Positions 10,520 to 17,375 of a stretch of DNA of 64,000 bases are shown piece by piece (position 1 is the first letter of the stretch; each line of letters begins with the position of its first letter). Source of the stretch: RYN-122 sp963761655 (GTDB taxonomy: Bacteria > Actinomycetota > Actinomycetes > Mycobacteriales > SCTD01); assembly GCA_963761655.1 (NCBI GenBank), contig CAVXHI010000002.1, positions 1-64,000 of the forward strand. Direction: 5' to 3'. A program made the position numbers and the translations under genes. The notes beneath the pieces were generated by a model. The model ran no database searches. It was not told where the DNA came from and saw nothing but the letters and a program-made list of their open reading frames with translations.

Positions 10520-11092
10520 CTAGCGCGCGCCGCCCGGCGTCCACATGACGTCGCCGCCGGGGTTGGCGACCCGCGACAGGATGAACAGCAGGTCCGACAG
10601 CCGGTTCAGGTAGAGCACCGGCTCCTTGTTCGTCGTGTCGGGCTGGTCCTGCAGGAGGGCCCAGACCGAGCGCTCGGCCCGGCGGACCACCGTGCGCGCG
10701 ACGTGCAGCAGGGCCGCCCCCGGGGTGCCGCCCGGGAGGATGAAGCTGGAGAGCTTCTCCAGCGTCCCGTTCCAGCGGTCGCACGCCTCCTCGAGCCGCT
10801 CGGTGTACTCGGCCGTGACGCGCAGCGGCGGGTACTCGGGGTCCGCGACGACCGGGGTGCACAGGTCGGCGCCGAGGTCGAACAGCTCGTTCTGCACACG
10901 CAGCAGGAGGCCGGCCAGCTCGGGGTCGAGCTGACCCAGCGCCAGGGCCACACCGATCGCGCTGTTGGCCTCGTCGACGTCGGCGTAGGCGGCCAGGCGG
11001 GGGTCGGTCTTGCTGACCCGGCTCATGTCGCCGAGGGCGGTGGTCCCGTCGTCGCCGGTCTTCGTGTAGATGCGGGTCAGGTGGACAGCCAT
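10520..11092 (-). CDS. corrinoid adenosyltransferase, PduO type
   Basis: Transfers the adenosyl group of ATP to cob(I)alamin to make adenosylcobalamin. 190 residues, the usual length. The N-terminal ATP loop RIYTKTGDDGTTALG, then DVDEANSAIG, SFILPGGTPGAALLHVAR and the C-terminal RAERSVWAL...YLNRLSDLLF helix are family hallmarks. Upstream, TAGGCT lies 7 bases before the ATG, so the mRNA is probably leaderless. The cofactor is needed by the ethylmalonyl-CoA mutase encoded at 17.4 kb. It could equally serve methylmalonyl-CoA mutase or ribonucleotide reductase elsewhere in the genome. Confidence 0.93.
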   Translation of the reverse strand: MAVHLTRIYTKTGDDGTTALGDMSRVSKTDPRLAAYADVDEANSAIGVALALGQLDPELAGLLLRVQNELFDLGADLCTPVVADPEYPPLRVTAEYTERLEEACDRWNGTLEKLSSFILPGGTPGAALLHVARTVVRRAERSVWALLQDQPDTTNKEPVLYLNRLSDLLFILSRVANPGGDVMWTPGGAR

Positions 11093-11099
11093 GCCCGGC

Positions 11100-11105
11100 A
11101 GCCTA
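11100..11105 (-). promoter_or_regulatory. -10 box TAGGCT, leaderless adenosyltransferase promoter
   Basis: On the minus strand TAGGCT is followed by 7 bases and then the ATG at 11092, which puts the transcription start at or next to the start codon. There is no ribosome site. The same geometry recurs at murA, nucS and moaA. Confidence 0.5.
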
Positions 11106-11162
11106 GGGACTGCCGGGCAGGGGCGCCGGGTGGGGAGAGCCCGCTCCGGTCTCCACGGGACC

Positions 11163-11262
11163 CGGCAGGTCCGGACTCCACCTCACGGACGGCCCGGCTC
11201 GCACCCGCCGGGTGCATGCGTGCGCGAGCTGGTGGCAGCCCGGGTGGAGTCCGGACCTGCCG
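11163..11262. repeat. 100-bp element with 20-bp perfect inverted repeat
   Basis: CGGCAGGTCCGGACTCCACC (11163-11182) recurs as its exact reverse complement at 11243-11262. The 60-base interior has its own hairpin GCACCC-GCC-GGGTGC (11201-11215), flanked by GCTCGC and GCGAGC. It starts 12 bases after the stop of the upstream minus-strand gene and lies before the adenosyltransferase promoter. It may be a large terminator, a REP/MITE-like repeat or a protein-binding site. Confidence 0.75.
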
Positions 11263-11273
11263 CGGGTGTGCCC

Positions 11274-12620
11274 TCAGCCGCAGGAGGTCTTGCCGCACAG
11301 CAGCGAGGCCACCGGGTAGCTGCGGCTCGAGCCGTCGGCGAACGAGACCGTGAGGGTGTCCTCGGGTGCCCCGGGCCGCTCGGCCTCGAGAGGGCGGTAG
11401 AGGGTCGTCACGGACTGCGGGTCGCGGACCTCCTGCCGCTCGGGCGTACTGGTGCTGCTCTGCCGGTAGGCCACCGCGACGACGCCGGGCCGCGTCGCGA
11501 CGACCAGTCGCGAGCCGCCCTGGCCGTCGCCGGTCAGCACCATGACCGCGAGGTCGGCCTCGGGCTGCAGGACGGTCTTGAGCTGCGGCTCGATGCTGTC
11601 CCCCCCGCGGACCACGATGCCGAAGGTGTCCGCCGTCGTGTCGCCCTCGAGCCAGAACTGCCCGAGCAGGTGGGCGCGTCCGCCGTCTAGGCCGTCCTCG
11701 CCCGTCACGAGGACCTTCTGCCGGACCTGCTCGAGCGTGGCGCGACGGGTGTCGGCGTAGGAGCGCCGGGCGTCGAGGAGCGTCTGCGGGGTGACCGTGC
11801 CGCGGGTCGGCCAGTCGAGGACGTTCGCCGGGGCATCCGGTGCCACGGCGGCCTGGTCGGGGACCTCGACGTAGGTGTCAGTCCCGGGGAGCCGGACCAT
11901 CACGTCGTCGCGGTCACGGTCGCCGGGATAGGTAAGCATGCCCACGCCGTCCGCGAGCCGGGCGAGAGGCCGGCCCCGGTCGGCCCCGCTCGCCGCGGTC
12001 CCGTCCCGGTAGGCCAGGTCAGTGGCGCCAGGGGCAGCGACGACGAGCAGTCGAGGGGTCCCGTCGCCTGGCAGGGGAGCGACAAGGGCGACCTGGTCGG
12101 TCCCGAGGAGGTCGTGCGCGTAGGCGACCTCCCAACCTCCAGTCGCGTTCCCCGTCAGGACGCCCCAGCTCGTGCCGGTGGCGCTCCGGGCGACGACGAC
12201 GACCTCCGGCTGGCCTGAAGCGCCGTACCGGTGCCCGAACAGGAGGTCCACCGACGTCGTGCCCGGATGACGGGCCTCCCACGACCCGATAGCGGAGACC
12301 GCGACGGATGCAAGGGGGAGGTCGCCGCGATAGGGCCACGGGTTGGCCGGGTCGAGCCCCTGGGACGCCCGCCGCTCGGTGGGGGCCGCGACGTCGGACG
12401 GCCCGGCCGCCCGGTCCGGGGTCAGCAGCGTGCCCGCCCCCACGACGGCCAGCACCGCGAGGGCGCTGCCCGCCACGGCCGCGGCGGCCCGGCGTCGTCG
12501 CATCCCTCGCGCCCTGCGCGCGACCCCCGCGAACGGGTCCGCCAGCGGGGGGAGGGCGTCGGCGCGGGAGCGGAGCGCGAGGCGCAGCTCGTCGTCCAGC
12601 GGGTTCGGGGTGAGGGTCAT
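11274..12620 (-). CDS. single-span membrane protein, probable anti-sigma partner
   Basis: 448 residues. A cytoplasmic N-terminus of about 50 residues (DELRLALRSRADALPPLADPFAGVARRARGMRRRR) precedes one membrane span (VAGSALAVLAVVGAGTLL), followed by about 380 extracytoplasmic residues rich in short beta strands and ending in LLCGKTSCG with two Cys. Its ATG overlaps the sigma-factor stop (ATGA), so the two are translationally coupled. This topology fits an anti-sigma factor, but no HxxxCxxC zinc motif is present. I do not recognise the outer domain. It might sense an envelope signal; that role is inferred from context only. Confidence 0.7.
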   Translation of the reverse strand: MTLTPNPLDDELRLALRSRADALPPLADPFAGVARRARGMRRRRAAAAVAGSALAVLAVVGAGTLLTPDRAAGPSDVAAPTERRASQGLDPANPWPYRGDLPLASVAVSAIGSWEARHPGTTSVDLLFGHRYGASGQPEVVVVARSATGTSWGVLTGNATGGWEVAYAHDLLGTDQVALVAPLPGDGTPRLLVVAAPGATDLAYRDGTAASGADRGRPLARLADGVGMLTYPGDRDRDDVMVRLPGTDTYVEVPDQAAVAPDAPANVLDWPTRGTVTPQTLLDARRSYADTRRATLEQVRQKVLVTGEDGLDGGRAHLLGQFWLEGDTTADTFGIVVRGGDSIEPQLKTVLQPEADLAVMVLTGDGQGGSRLVVATRPGVVAVAYRQSSTSTPERQEVRDPQSVTTLYRPLEAERPGAPEDTLTVSFADGSSRSYPVASLLCGKTSCG

Positions 12621-13129
12621 GCGTGGGCTCCGATCGAGAGGCGCGGGTCGTCGCGCAGGGAGGAGTCGTCGCGGAGCTTCGCGAGGGCCTTGGAGGTGGT
12701 GCTCTTGACCGTGCCGGTGCTGACGCCCATCACCCGGGCGGTCTCGGCCTCGGACAGGTCCTCGTAGTAGCGCAGGACGACGGCGGCGCGCTGGCGGCGG
12801 GGGAGCCGGGCGAGCGCCGACCAGAGGGCGTCGTGCAGGTCGAGGTCGGCGGTCTGGTCCCGGCCGCCCCGCTCGGGCAGCTGGTCGGTCGGTCGCTCGT
12901 CGACCTTGCGGCGCCGCCACACCGACGTCTGGGTGTTGACCATGACCCGTCGGGCGTAGCCGTCGAGGGCCTCGCGCTCCCGGACGCGGCCCCACGCCAG
13001 GTACGTCTTGGCGAGGGTGGTCTGCAGCAGGTCCTCGGCGTCGGGGCGGCTGCCGGTCAGCAGGTACGCCGTGCGCAGCAGCGACGCCGAGCGCCCGGTC
13101 ACCCAGGCGCGGAACTCCTCGTCCTTCAC
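12617..13129 (-). CDS. ECF RNA polymerase sigma factor, SigE family
   Basis: 170 residues with only regions sigma2 (LLRTAYLLTGSRPDAEDLLQTTLAKTYLAW) and sigma4 (ALARLPRRQRAAVVLRYYEDLSEAETARVMGVSTGTVKSTTSKALAKL), typical of the SigE-type ECF group of actinobacteria. GTG start at 13129. It directs transcription of a small regulon. An ECF-like promoter in the 37-base gap upstream suggests autoregulation. The coupled downstream gene encodes a one-span membrane protein, the likely antagonist. A near-identical promoter occurs before the STAS gene at 15.3 kb. Confidence 0.93.
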   Translation of the reverse strand: MKDEEFRAWVTGRSASLLRTAYLLTGSRPDAEDLLQTTLAKTYLAWGRVREREALDGYARRVMVNTQTSVWRRRKVDERPTDQLPERGGRDQTADLDLHDALWSALARLPRRQRAAVVLRYYEDLSEAETARVMGVSTGTVKSTTSKALAKLRDDSSLRDDPRLSIGAHA

Positions 13130-13139
13130 ACCCGGTCCA

Positions 13140-13168
13140 GACGCCCACGGGGGAGCGGAGGTTGCCTC
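13140..13168 (-). promoter_or_regulatory. ECF-type promoter of the sigma gene
   Basis: Reading the minus strand: GAGGCAACC, a 16-base spacer, then CGTC (13143-13140), 10 bases before the GTG start. GCAACC and CGTC fit -35/-10 elements of SigE-like ECF promoters. It fills the gap between the rhodanese stop and the sigma start. The same arrangement lies before the STAS gene. Confidence 0.55.
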
Positions 13169-13547
13169 ACCTGCGGACGTCGGCCGGACCGCGGTGCAGG
13201 GGGAGCCCCGCCGCCGCCCACGCCTCGACCCCGCCGACGACGTCGGTCGCCTCGACGCCGACCGCCCGCAGCGACGCCGCCGCGAGGCTGCTGCTGTACC
13301 CCTGCCGGCACAGGACGGCGACCCGCACCCCCGGCGCCGCCTCCGGGACCCGCCAGGGCGACGTCGGGTCGAGCCGCCACTCCAGGACGGTGCGGTCGAT
13401 GACGAGCGCGCCCGGCAGCTCGCCCTGCTCGGCCCGCTGCTCGGACGTCCGGGTGTCGATGAGCAGGAGGCCGCCCTCGACGGCCTCCTGCGGGGTCAGG
13501 CGGACCAGTCCCGCCCGGGCCTGCTGCAGCAGCTCGTCCACGCCCAT
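13167..13547 (-). CDS. rhodanese-domain protein
   Basis: 126 residues, a single rhodanese fold. The active-site loop is CRQGYSSSLAA (Cys near residue 80), with IDTRTSEQRAEQGELPGALVIDRTVLEW upstream and a terminal WAAAGLPLHRG. Probably a sulfurtransferase or persulfide carrier; the acceptor is unknown. It is divergent from murA with only 23 bases between the starts, and lies upstream of the ECF sigma gene in the same direction. Confidence 0.88.
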   Translation of the reverse strand: MGVDELLQQARAGLVRLTPQEAVEGGLLLIDTRTSEQRAEQGELPGALVIDRTVLEWRLDPTSPWRVPEAAPGVRVAVLCRQGYSSSLAAASLRAVGVEATDVVGGVEAWAAAGLPLHRGPADVRR

Positions 13548-13557
13548 GTCCCGAACC

Positions 13558-13563
13558 TAGACT
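13558..13563 (+). promoter_or_regulatory. -10 box TAGACT, leaderless murA promoter
   Basis: TAGACT ends 7 bases before the GTG of murA and there is no ribosome site. Transcription would begin at the start codon. The -35 region must overlap the first codons of the divergent rhodanese gene. Confidence 0.55.
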
Positions 13564-13570
13564 CGGCTCC

Positions 13571-14845
13571 GTGGAGCGCTTCGTGGTGCAGGGCGGTGCC
13601 CGGCTCGCCGGCGAGGTGCAGGTGACCGGCGCGAAGAACAGCGTCCTCAAGCTCATGGCGGCCGCCCTGCTGGCCGAGGGGACGACGACGCTCACCCGGG
13701 TCCCGGACATCCTCGACGTGACGATCATGAGCGAGGTGCTGCGGCGGCTCGGCTGCACGGTCGAGCGGGCACCCGGCACGGTCAGCATCACGGTGCCCGC
13801 TGTCCCGCGGCACGAGGCCGACTACGACCTGGTCAAGCAGATGCGCGCCTCCATCGCCGTCCTCGGGCCGCTGGTGGCCCGGTGCGGGGAGGCCAAGGTG
13901 GCGCTGCCCGGCGGCGACGCCATCGGCAGCCGCGGCCTCGACTTCCACATCCGCGGGCTGGAGAAGCTGGGCGCCACCGTCGTCAACGAGCACGGCTACC
14001 TGATCGCCCGCGCCCCCCGGCTGACCGGCGCCCCCGTCTGGCTGGACTTCCCGAGCGTCGGCGCCACCGAGAACCTGCTCATGGCGAGCGTCCTGGCCGA
14101 GGGCACCACCACCGTCGACAACGCCGCGCGCGAGCCCGAGATCGTCGACCTCTGCGAGTTCCTCGTCGAGATGGGTGCGCAGATCGACGGGATCGGGACC
14201 TCCACGCTCGTCGTCGAGGGGGTCGACCGGCTCCACCCCGTCGCCAGCCACGCCACCGTCTGCGACCGGATCGTCTCCGGCACCTACGCGGTCGCCGCGG
14301 TGATGACCCGGGGCGACGTCCTGGTCCGCGGCGGGCAGGCGGCGCACCTCGAGATCGCCCTCGACAAGCTGGTGCAGTCGGGGGCGACCGTCGACGACGG
14401 GCCGGACGGGTTCCGCGTGCGGATGGAGCGCCGGCCCAAGGCGGTCGACGTCGTGACGTTGCCCTACCCGGGCTTCCCGACCGACCTGCAGCCGATGGTG
14501 CTGGCGCTCAACGCCGTCGCCGAGGGCACCGCGATGATCACCGAGAACGTGTTCGAGGCGCGGTGGATGTTCGTCAACGAGCTCAGCCGGCTGGGGGCGG
14601 AGGTCCGCACGGACGGCCACCACGCCGTCGTGCGCGGGCGGGAGCGGCTCTCGGGGGCGCCGGTGTCGGCGCACGACATCCGGGCCGGCGCCGCGCTGGT
14701 GCTCGCCGGGCTGGTGGCCGAGGGGACGACGGAGGTCCACGACGTGCACCACGTCGACCGCGGCTACGAGGGGTTCCTGCCGTCGCTGACCGCGCTCGGG
14801 GCGGACGTGCGGCGCGAGCGGGTCCCGGACCTGCCCGCCTTCTAG
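13571..14845 (+). CDS. murA: UDP-GlcNAc 1-carboxyvinyltransferase (MurA), Asp-type
   Basis: First committed step of peptidoglycan synthesis: transfers enolpyruvyl from PEP to UDP-GlcNAc. 424 residues, GTG start (VERFVVQGGARLAGEVQVTGAKNS). The two inside-out domains are complete, with the LGPLVARCGEAKVALPGG segment and the second-domain GTAMITENVFEARWMFVNEL. The residue attacked by fosfomycin, Cys115 in E. coli, is Asp116 here (PGGDAIGSR). Such Asp forms are known from mycobacteria and are insensitive to fosfomycin, so this enzyme should be too. Its stop abuts the stop of the convergent small gene. Confidence 0.97.
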   Translation: MERFVVQGGARLAGEVQVTGAKNSVLKLMAAALLAEGTTTLTRVPDILDVTIMSEVLRRLGCTVERAPGTVSITVPAVPRHEADYDLVKQMRASIAVLGPLVARCGEAKVALPGGDAIGSRGLDFHIRGLEKLGATVVNEHGYLIARAPRLTGAPVWLDFPSVGATENLLMASVLAEGTTTVDNAAREPEIVDLCEFLVEMGAQIDGIGTSTLVVEGVDRLHPVASHATVCDRIVSGTYAVAAVMTRGDVLVRGGQAAHLEIALDKLVQSGATVDDGPDGFRVRMERRPKAVDVVTLPYPGFPTDLQPMVLALNAVAEGTAMITENVFEARWMFVNELSRLGAEVRTDGHHAVVRGRERLSGAPVSAHDIRAGAALVLAGLVAEGTTEVHDVHHVDRGYEGFLPSLTALGADVRRERVPDLPAF

Positions 14846-15175
14846 CTAGGAGGAGACGAGGTCCTTCGCCCGCAGGGCGTCGGCGCGGAAGACCAGGACG
14901 GACAGCCCGCCCTCGGGAGCGGTGGCGACGGTGCCCCTGATGCCGGCGTCGCGGAGCACGCCGCGCAGCAGCTCGGCGTCCTCGCGGACGCGCACGGTGG
15001 CCACGGGGACCAGCAGGCCGTAGTCGCCCGCGCTCATCGCCTTCTGCGTGCGGCGCGCCGTGCGGTCCTCGCGGTGGTCGGTGGAGAACACCCAGCGCAT
15101 CATCAGCACGATCAGCCCGAGCGCCGCGACGGCCACGACGGGGCCGAGCAGGTAGTGGTAGCTGTTGACGATCAC
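14846..15175 (-). CDS. small membrane-anchored protein of unknown function
   Basis: 109 residues: one N-terminal span (YLLGPVVAVAALGLIVLMMRWVF), a charged linker (STDHREDRTARRTQ) and a soluble C-terminal domain with VATVRVREDAELLRGVLRDAGIRGTVATAPEGGLSVLVFRADA. The soluble part resembles a small alpha/beta fold, such as the putative signal-transducing DUF2007-like group; I am not sure of this. It converges on murA with no spacing. It is likely real because codon use and the charge pattern are good. Confidence 0.7.
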   Translation of the reverse strand: MIVNSYHYLLGPVVAVAALGLIVLMMRWVFSTDHREDRTARRTQKAMSAGDYGLLVPVATVRVREDAELLRGVLRDAGIRGTVATAPEGGLSVLVFRADALRAKDLVSS

Positions 15176-15262
15176 GGAGGGCCTTCCGGTGCGCAGCAGG
15201 AGCCCTGCGAGTGTGCCCCGCGGCGCGCCTCCCCGCGAACCGGGGCGTCCTGTGGCGCCATC

Positions 15263-15291
15263 GAGGCAACCGGGCGGCGCTTCCCCACGTC
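15263..15291 (+). promoter_or_regulatory. ECF-type promoter of the STAS gene
   Basis: GAGGCAACC (15263-15271), a 16-base spacer, then CGTC (15288-15291). It matches the promoter before the ECF sigma gene in all 9 bases of the upstream box, in spacer length and in CGTC. It predicts that the STAS gene belongs to that sigma factor's regulon. Confidence 0.55.
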
Positions 15292-15312
15292 CGAGCCGGT
15301 GTGGAGGCTCTC

Positions 15313-15630
15313 GTGTCCGTCCTGGAGATCGTCGTCCCCGGCCGCCTGGTGGCGCTCGTCGGGCGGCTCGACGTCAGCGCTGCCGCCGACGCCCGCCTGG
15401 TCCTGGCCGACCAGGTCGACCGGTGGACGGGCGAGCTCGTGCTCGACCTGACCCGGATCGCCGCGGTCGACGCCACCGGCCTCGGCGTGCTCGTCGGGGC
15501 GCACCGGCGGGCCGGCCGGGCCGGCCGCGTGCTGGTGCTGCAGGACGTGCCGGCGCCGGTGGCCCGGCTGCTGGCGCGGACCCGCCTCGACCGGGTCCTG
15601 CACTCCCGCCGCAGCTCCGCCGCCGCCTGA
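15313..15630 (+). CDS. STAS-domain anti-anti-sigma factor
   Basis: 105 residues forming one STAS domain: VLEIVVPGRLVALVGRLDVSAAADARLVLADQVDRW then LVLDLTRIAAVDATGLGVLVGAHRRAG. The usual DSSG phosphorylation motif is DATG here, so the acceptor, if any, would be Thr. Such proteins bind an anti-sigma kinase and free a sigma factor. GTG 15313 has a GGAGG site 5 bases upstream; GTG 15301 is an alternative that would fit a leaderless start. No kinase partner is nearby. Confidence 0.85.
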   Translation: MSVLEIVVPGRLVALVGRLDVSAAADARLVLADQVDRWTGELVLDLTRIAAVDATGLGVLVGAHRRAGRAGRVLVLQDVPAPVARLLARTRLDRVLHSRRSSAAA

Positions 15631-15671
15631 GACCCTCCAGGTCAGCCGCCCGGACGCCGATCCTCCCCGTC

Positions 15672-16496
15672 GTGGAGCCGTACGCCGTCACCGTCGCTGC
15701 GGCGGCGCCCCGGGCGGCCCCCCGTCGCGTCCCGCGCCTGCTCGTGCTGACGGTGTCCGGCGTCGTCCTGGTCGCCACCGCCGTCGCCGTGCGCGCGCAG
15801 CTGCCGGAGCCGCCACCGGCCCTCACGGCGGACGACGTCCCGGCCTCGACCGCCGACGGCTGGGGACCGGTCTACCGCGACACCGCCGGGAGGCCCGCCC
15901 GGTGGGACCCCTGCACGCCGGTGCACTACGTCGTCGGGGCGCGCTGGGCACCCGCGGGCGGGCGGCGCGACCTCGCCGACGCGCTGGCCCGGATCACCGC
16001 CGTCAGCGGGCTGCGCTTCGTCGACGACGGCGACACCGACGAGCTGCCCACGAGCGACCGCCGCGCCTACCAGCCGGACCGCTACCCCGGCCGCTGGGCG
16101 CCGCTGCTCGTGGCCTGGGTGCCGCCCGCCGAGACCGACCTGGGGCTGCAGGGCCAGGTCCAGGGCGTGACCGTCAGCACCGCCCTGCCCGGGGTGCGCG
16201 GCGGCTCGATCGTCAGCGCCCAGGTCGCCCTCGACGCCGGCGCTCCGCTCCCCGACGGGTTCGGCCCCGGCACCACCGACGGCGAGGTGCTGCTGCACGA
16301 GCTCGGGCACGCCGTCGGGCTGCGCCACGTGGACGACCCGACCCAGGTGATGTGGCCGCAGACGACCAACGCGGTGTCGCAGTTCGGGGCGGGCGACCGG
16401 GCCGGGCTGCGGGCGCTCGGCGCGGAGGCCGGCTGCCTGCCCGCACCCCGCCCGCGGGAGGTGCGCACCTCGGGCAGCGGAGTGCCCTCCTCGTGA
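15672..16496 (+). CDS. membrane-anchored matrixin-like zinc metalloprotease
   Basis: 274 residues. N-terminal anchor (LLVLTVSGVVLVATAVAV), then an exported catalytic domain. Zinc motif HELGHAVGLRH is followed by VDDP and the Met-turn-like VMWP, the metzincin arrangement HExxHxxGxxH. Upstream, WDPCTPVHYVVGARW and ITAVSGLRFVDDGDTDE are typical of actinobacterial matrixin homologues. It is probably tethered to the outer face of the membrane; the substrate is unknown. GTG start at 15672. Its stop overlaps the GTG of the next gene (GTGA). Confidence 0.88.
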   Translation: MEPYAVTVAAAAPRAAPRRVPRLLVLTVSGVVLVATAVAVRAQLPEPPPALTADDVPASTADGWGPVYRDTAGRPARWDPCTPVHYVVGARWAPAGGRRDLADALARITAVSGLRFVDDGDTDELPTSDRRAYQPDRYPGRWAPLLVAWVPPAETDLGLQGQVQGVTVSTALPGVRGGSIVSAQVALDAGAPLPDGFGPGTTDGEVLLHELGHAVGLRHVDDPTQVMWPQTTNAVSQFGAGDRAGLRALGAEAGCLPAPRPREVRTSGSGVPSS

Positions 16497-17233
16497 ACGA
16501 CGTCCTCGCCGCGGCCGGGTGGGGGCTGCTCGCCGGAGGAGCGCTCCTGGTCGGCGCGGCCGTGGCCTGGTTCCTCCCGGTGCCGAAGAAGCTCGTCGCG
16601 CTGGTCATGGCGTTCGGTGCGGGGGTGCTGGTGTCGGCGCTCGCCTTCGAGCTCGTGGCCGAGGCCGCGGACAGCGCGGGCCTCCCGGAGGTCGTGGCGG
16701 GGTTCGCGGCCGGCGCGCTGGTCTACACCGGCGCGAACGTGGCCCTGGCCCGGTACGGGGCCCGGCACCGCAAGCGCTCGGGCGGGCAGCAGAGCGAGGG
16801 TTCGGGCACGGCGCTGGCGGTCGGGGCGCTGCTCGACGGCGTGCCGGAGTCGGCCGTCATCGGCGTCAGCCTGCTGGGCGGCGGGGGCGTCAGCATCGCC
16901 ACGGTCGTCGCCATCTTCCTGTCGAACCTGCCCGAGGGGCTCTCCAGCGCCGCCGGGATGCGCGAGGCCGGCCACACCGCCCGCTACGTCTTCGGCCTCT
17001 GGGCCGGCATCGCCGTCGCCTCCGGTGTGGCCGCGGCCGGCGGCCTGCTCGCGGGGGACGCGCTCGGGGTGAGCGGCGTCGCGGTGGTGACGGCCTTCGC
17101 CGCCGGAGCGATCCTGGCGATGCTCAGCGACACGATGCTCCCCGAGGCGGTCGAGGGTGCGCCGGAGGCCACCGGACTGCTGGCGGCGGCGGGCTTCCTC
17201 GCGGCCTTCGCCCTGCACCGGGCCGCGGGCTAG
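16493..17233 (+). CDS. ZIP-like polytopic membrane protein lacking histidines
   Basis: 246 residues, about eight spans: GLLAGGALLVGAAVAWFL, LVALVMAFGAGVLVSALAFEL, VVAGFAAGALVYTGANVAL and others. Segments LLDGVPESAVIGVSL and IFLSNLPEGLSSAAGM match ZIP metal-transporter helices 4 and 5, but the metal-binding His residues of canonical HNxPEG are Leu-Asp or Ser-Asn here. It may transport something else or use Asp/Asn ligands. It is coupled to the protease gene by a 4-base overlap. Confidence 0.75.
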   Translation: MNDVLAAAGWGLLAGGALLVGAAVAWFLPVPKKLVALVMAFGAGVLVSALAFELVAEAADSAGLPEVVAGFAAGALVYTGANVALARYGARHRKRSGGQQSEGSGTALAVGALLDGVPESAVIGVSLLGGGGVSIATVVAIFLSNLPEGLSSAAGMREAGHTARYVFGLWAGIAVASGVAAAGGLLAGDALGVSGVAVVTAFAAGAILAMLSDTMLPEAVEGAPEATGLLAAAGFLAAFALHRAAG

Positions 17234-17375
17234 GCGGGAGCTCCCCGTCGTCCTCGCCGGCCGCCAAGGCGGGCGACCGTGCGGGTTGCGGACGTCACGT
17301 CGGGCGTGCGTGTCCGCGCCGTTACGCTCCGGGCAGGCGTCCCCCGACGCCGCCAGGACGCACGTGGAGGACCGC

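Noticed and set aside
11274..13148. A 624-residue fusion of sigma region and membrane protein in one minus-strand frame
   Set aside because: Its first ~175 residues are out-of-frame text over the genuine sigma gene; the real arrangement is an ATGA overlap.
17318..17333. A third copy of the ccr/dehydrogenase operator before the mutase gene (GTTACGCTCCG)
   Set aside because: It resembles only one half-site and needs a one-base deletion; better read as a TACGCT -10 box.
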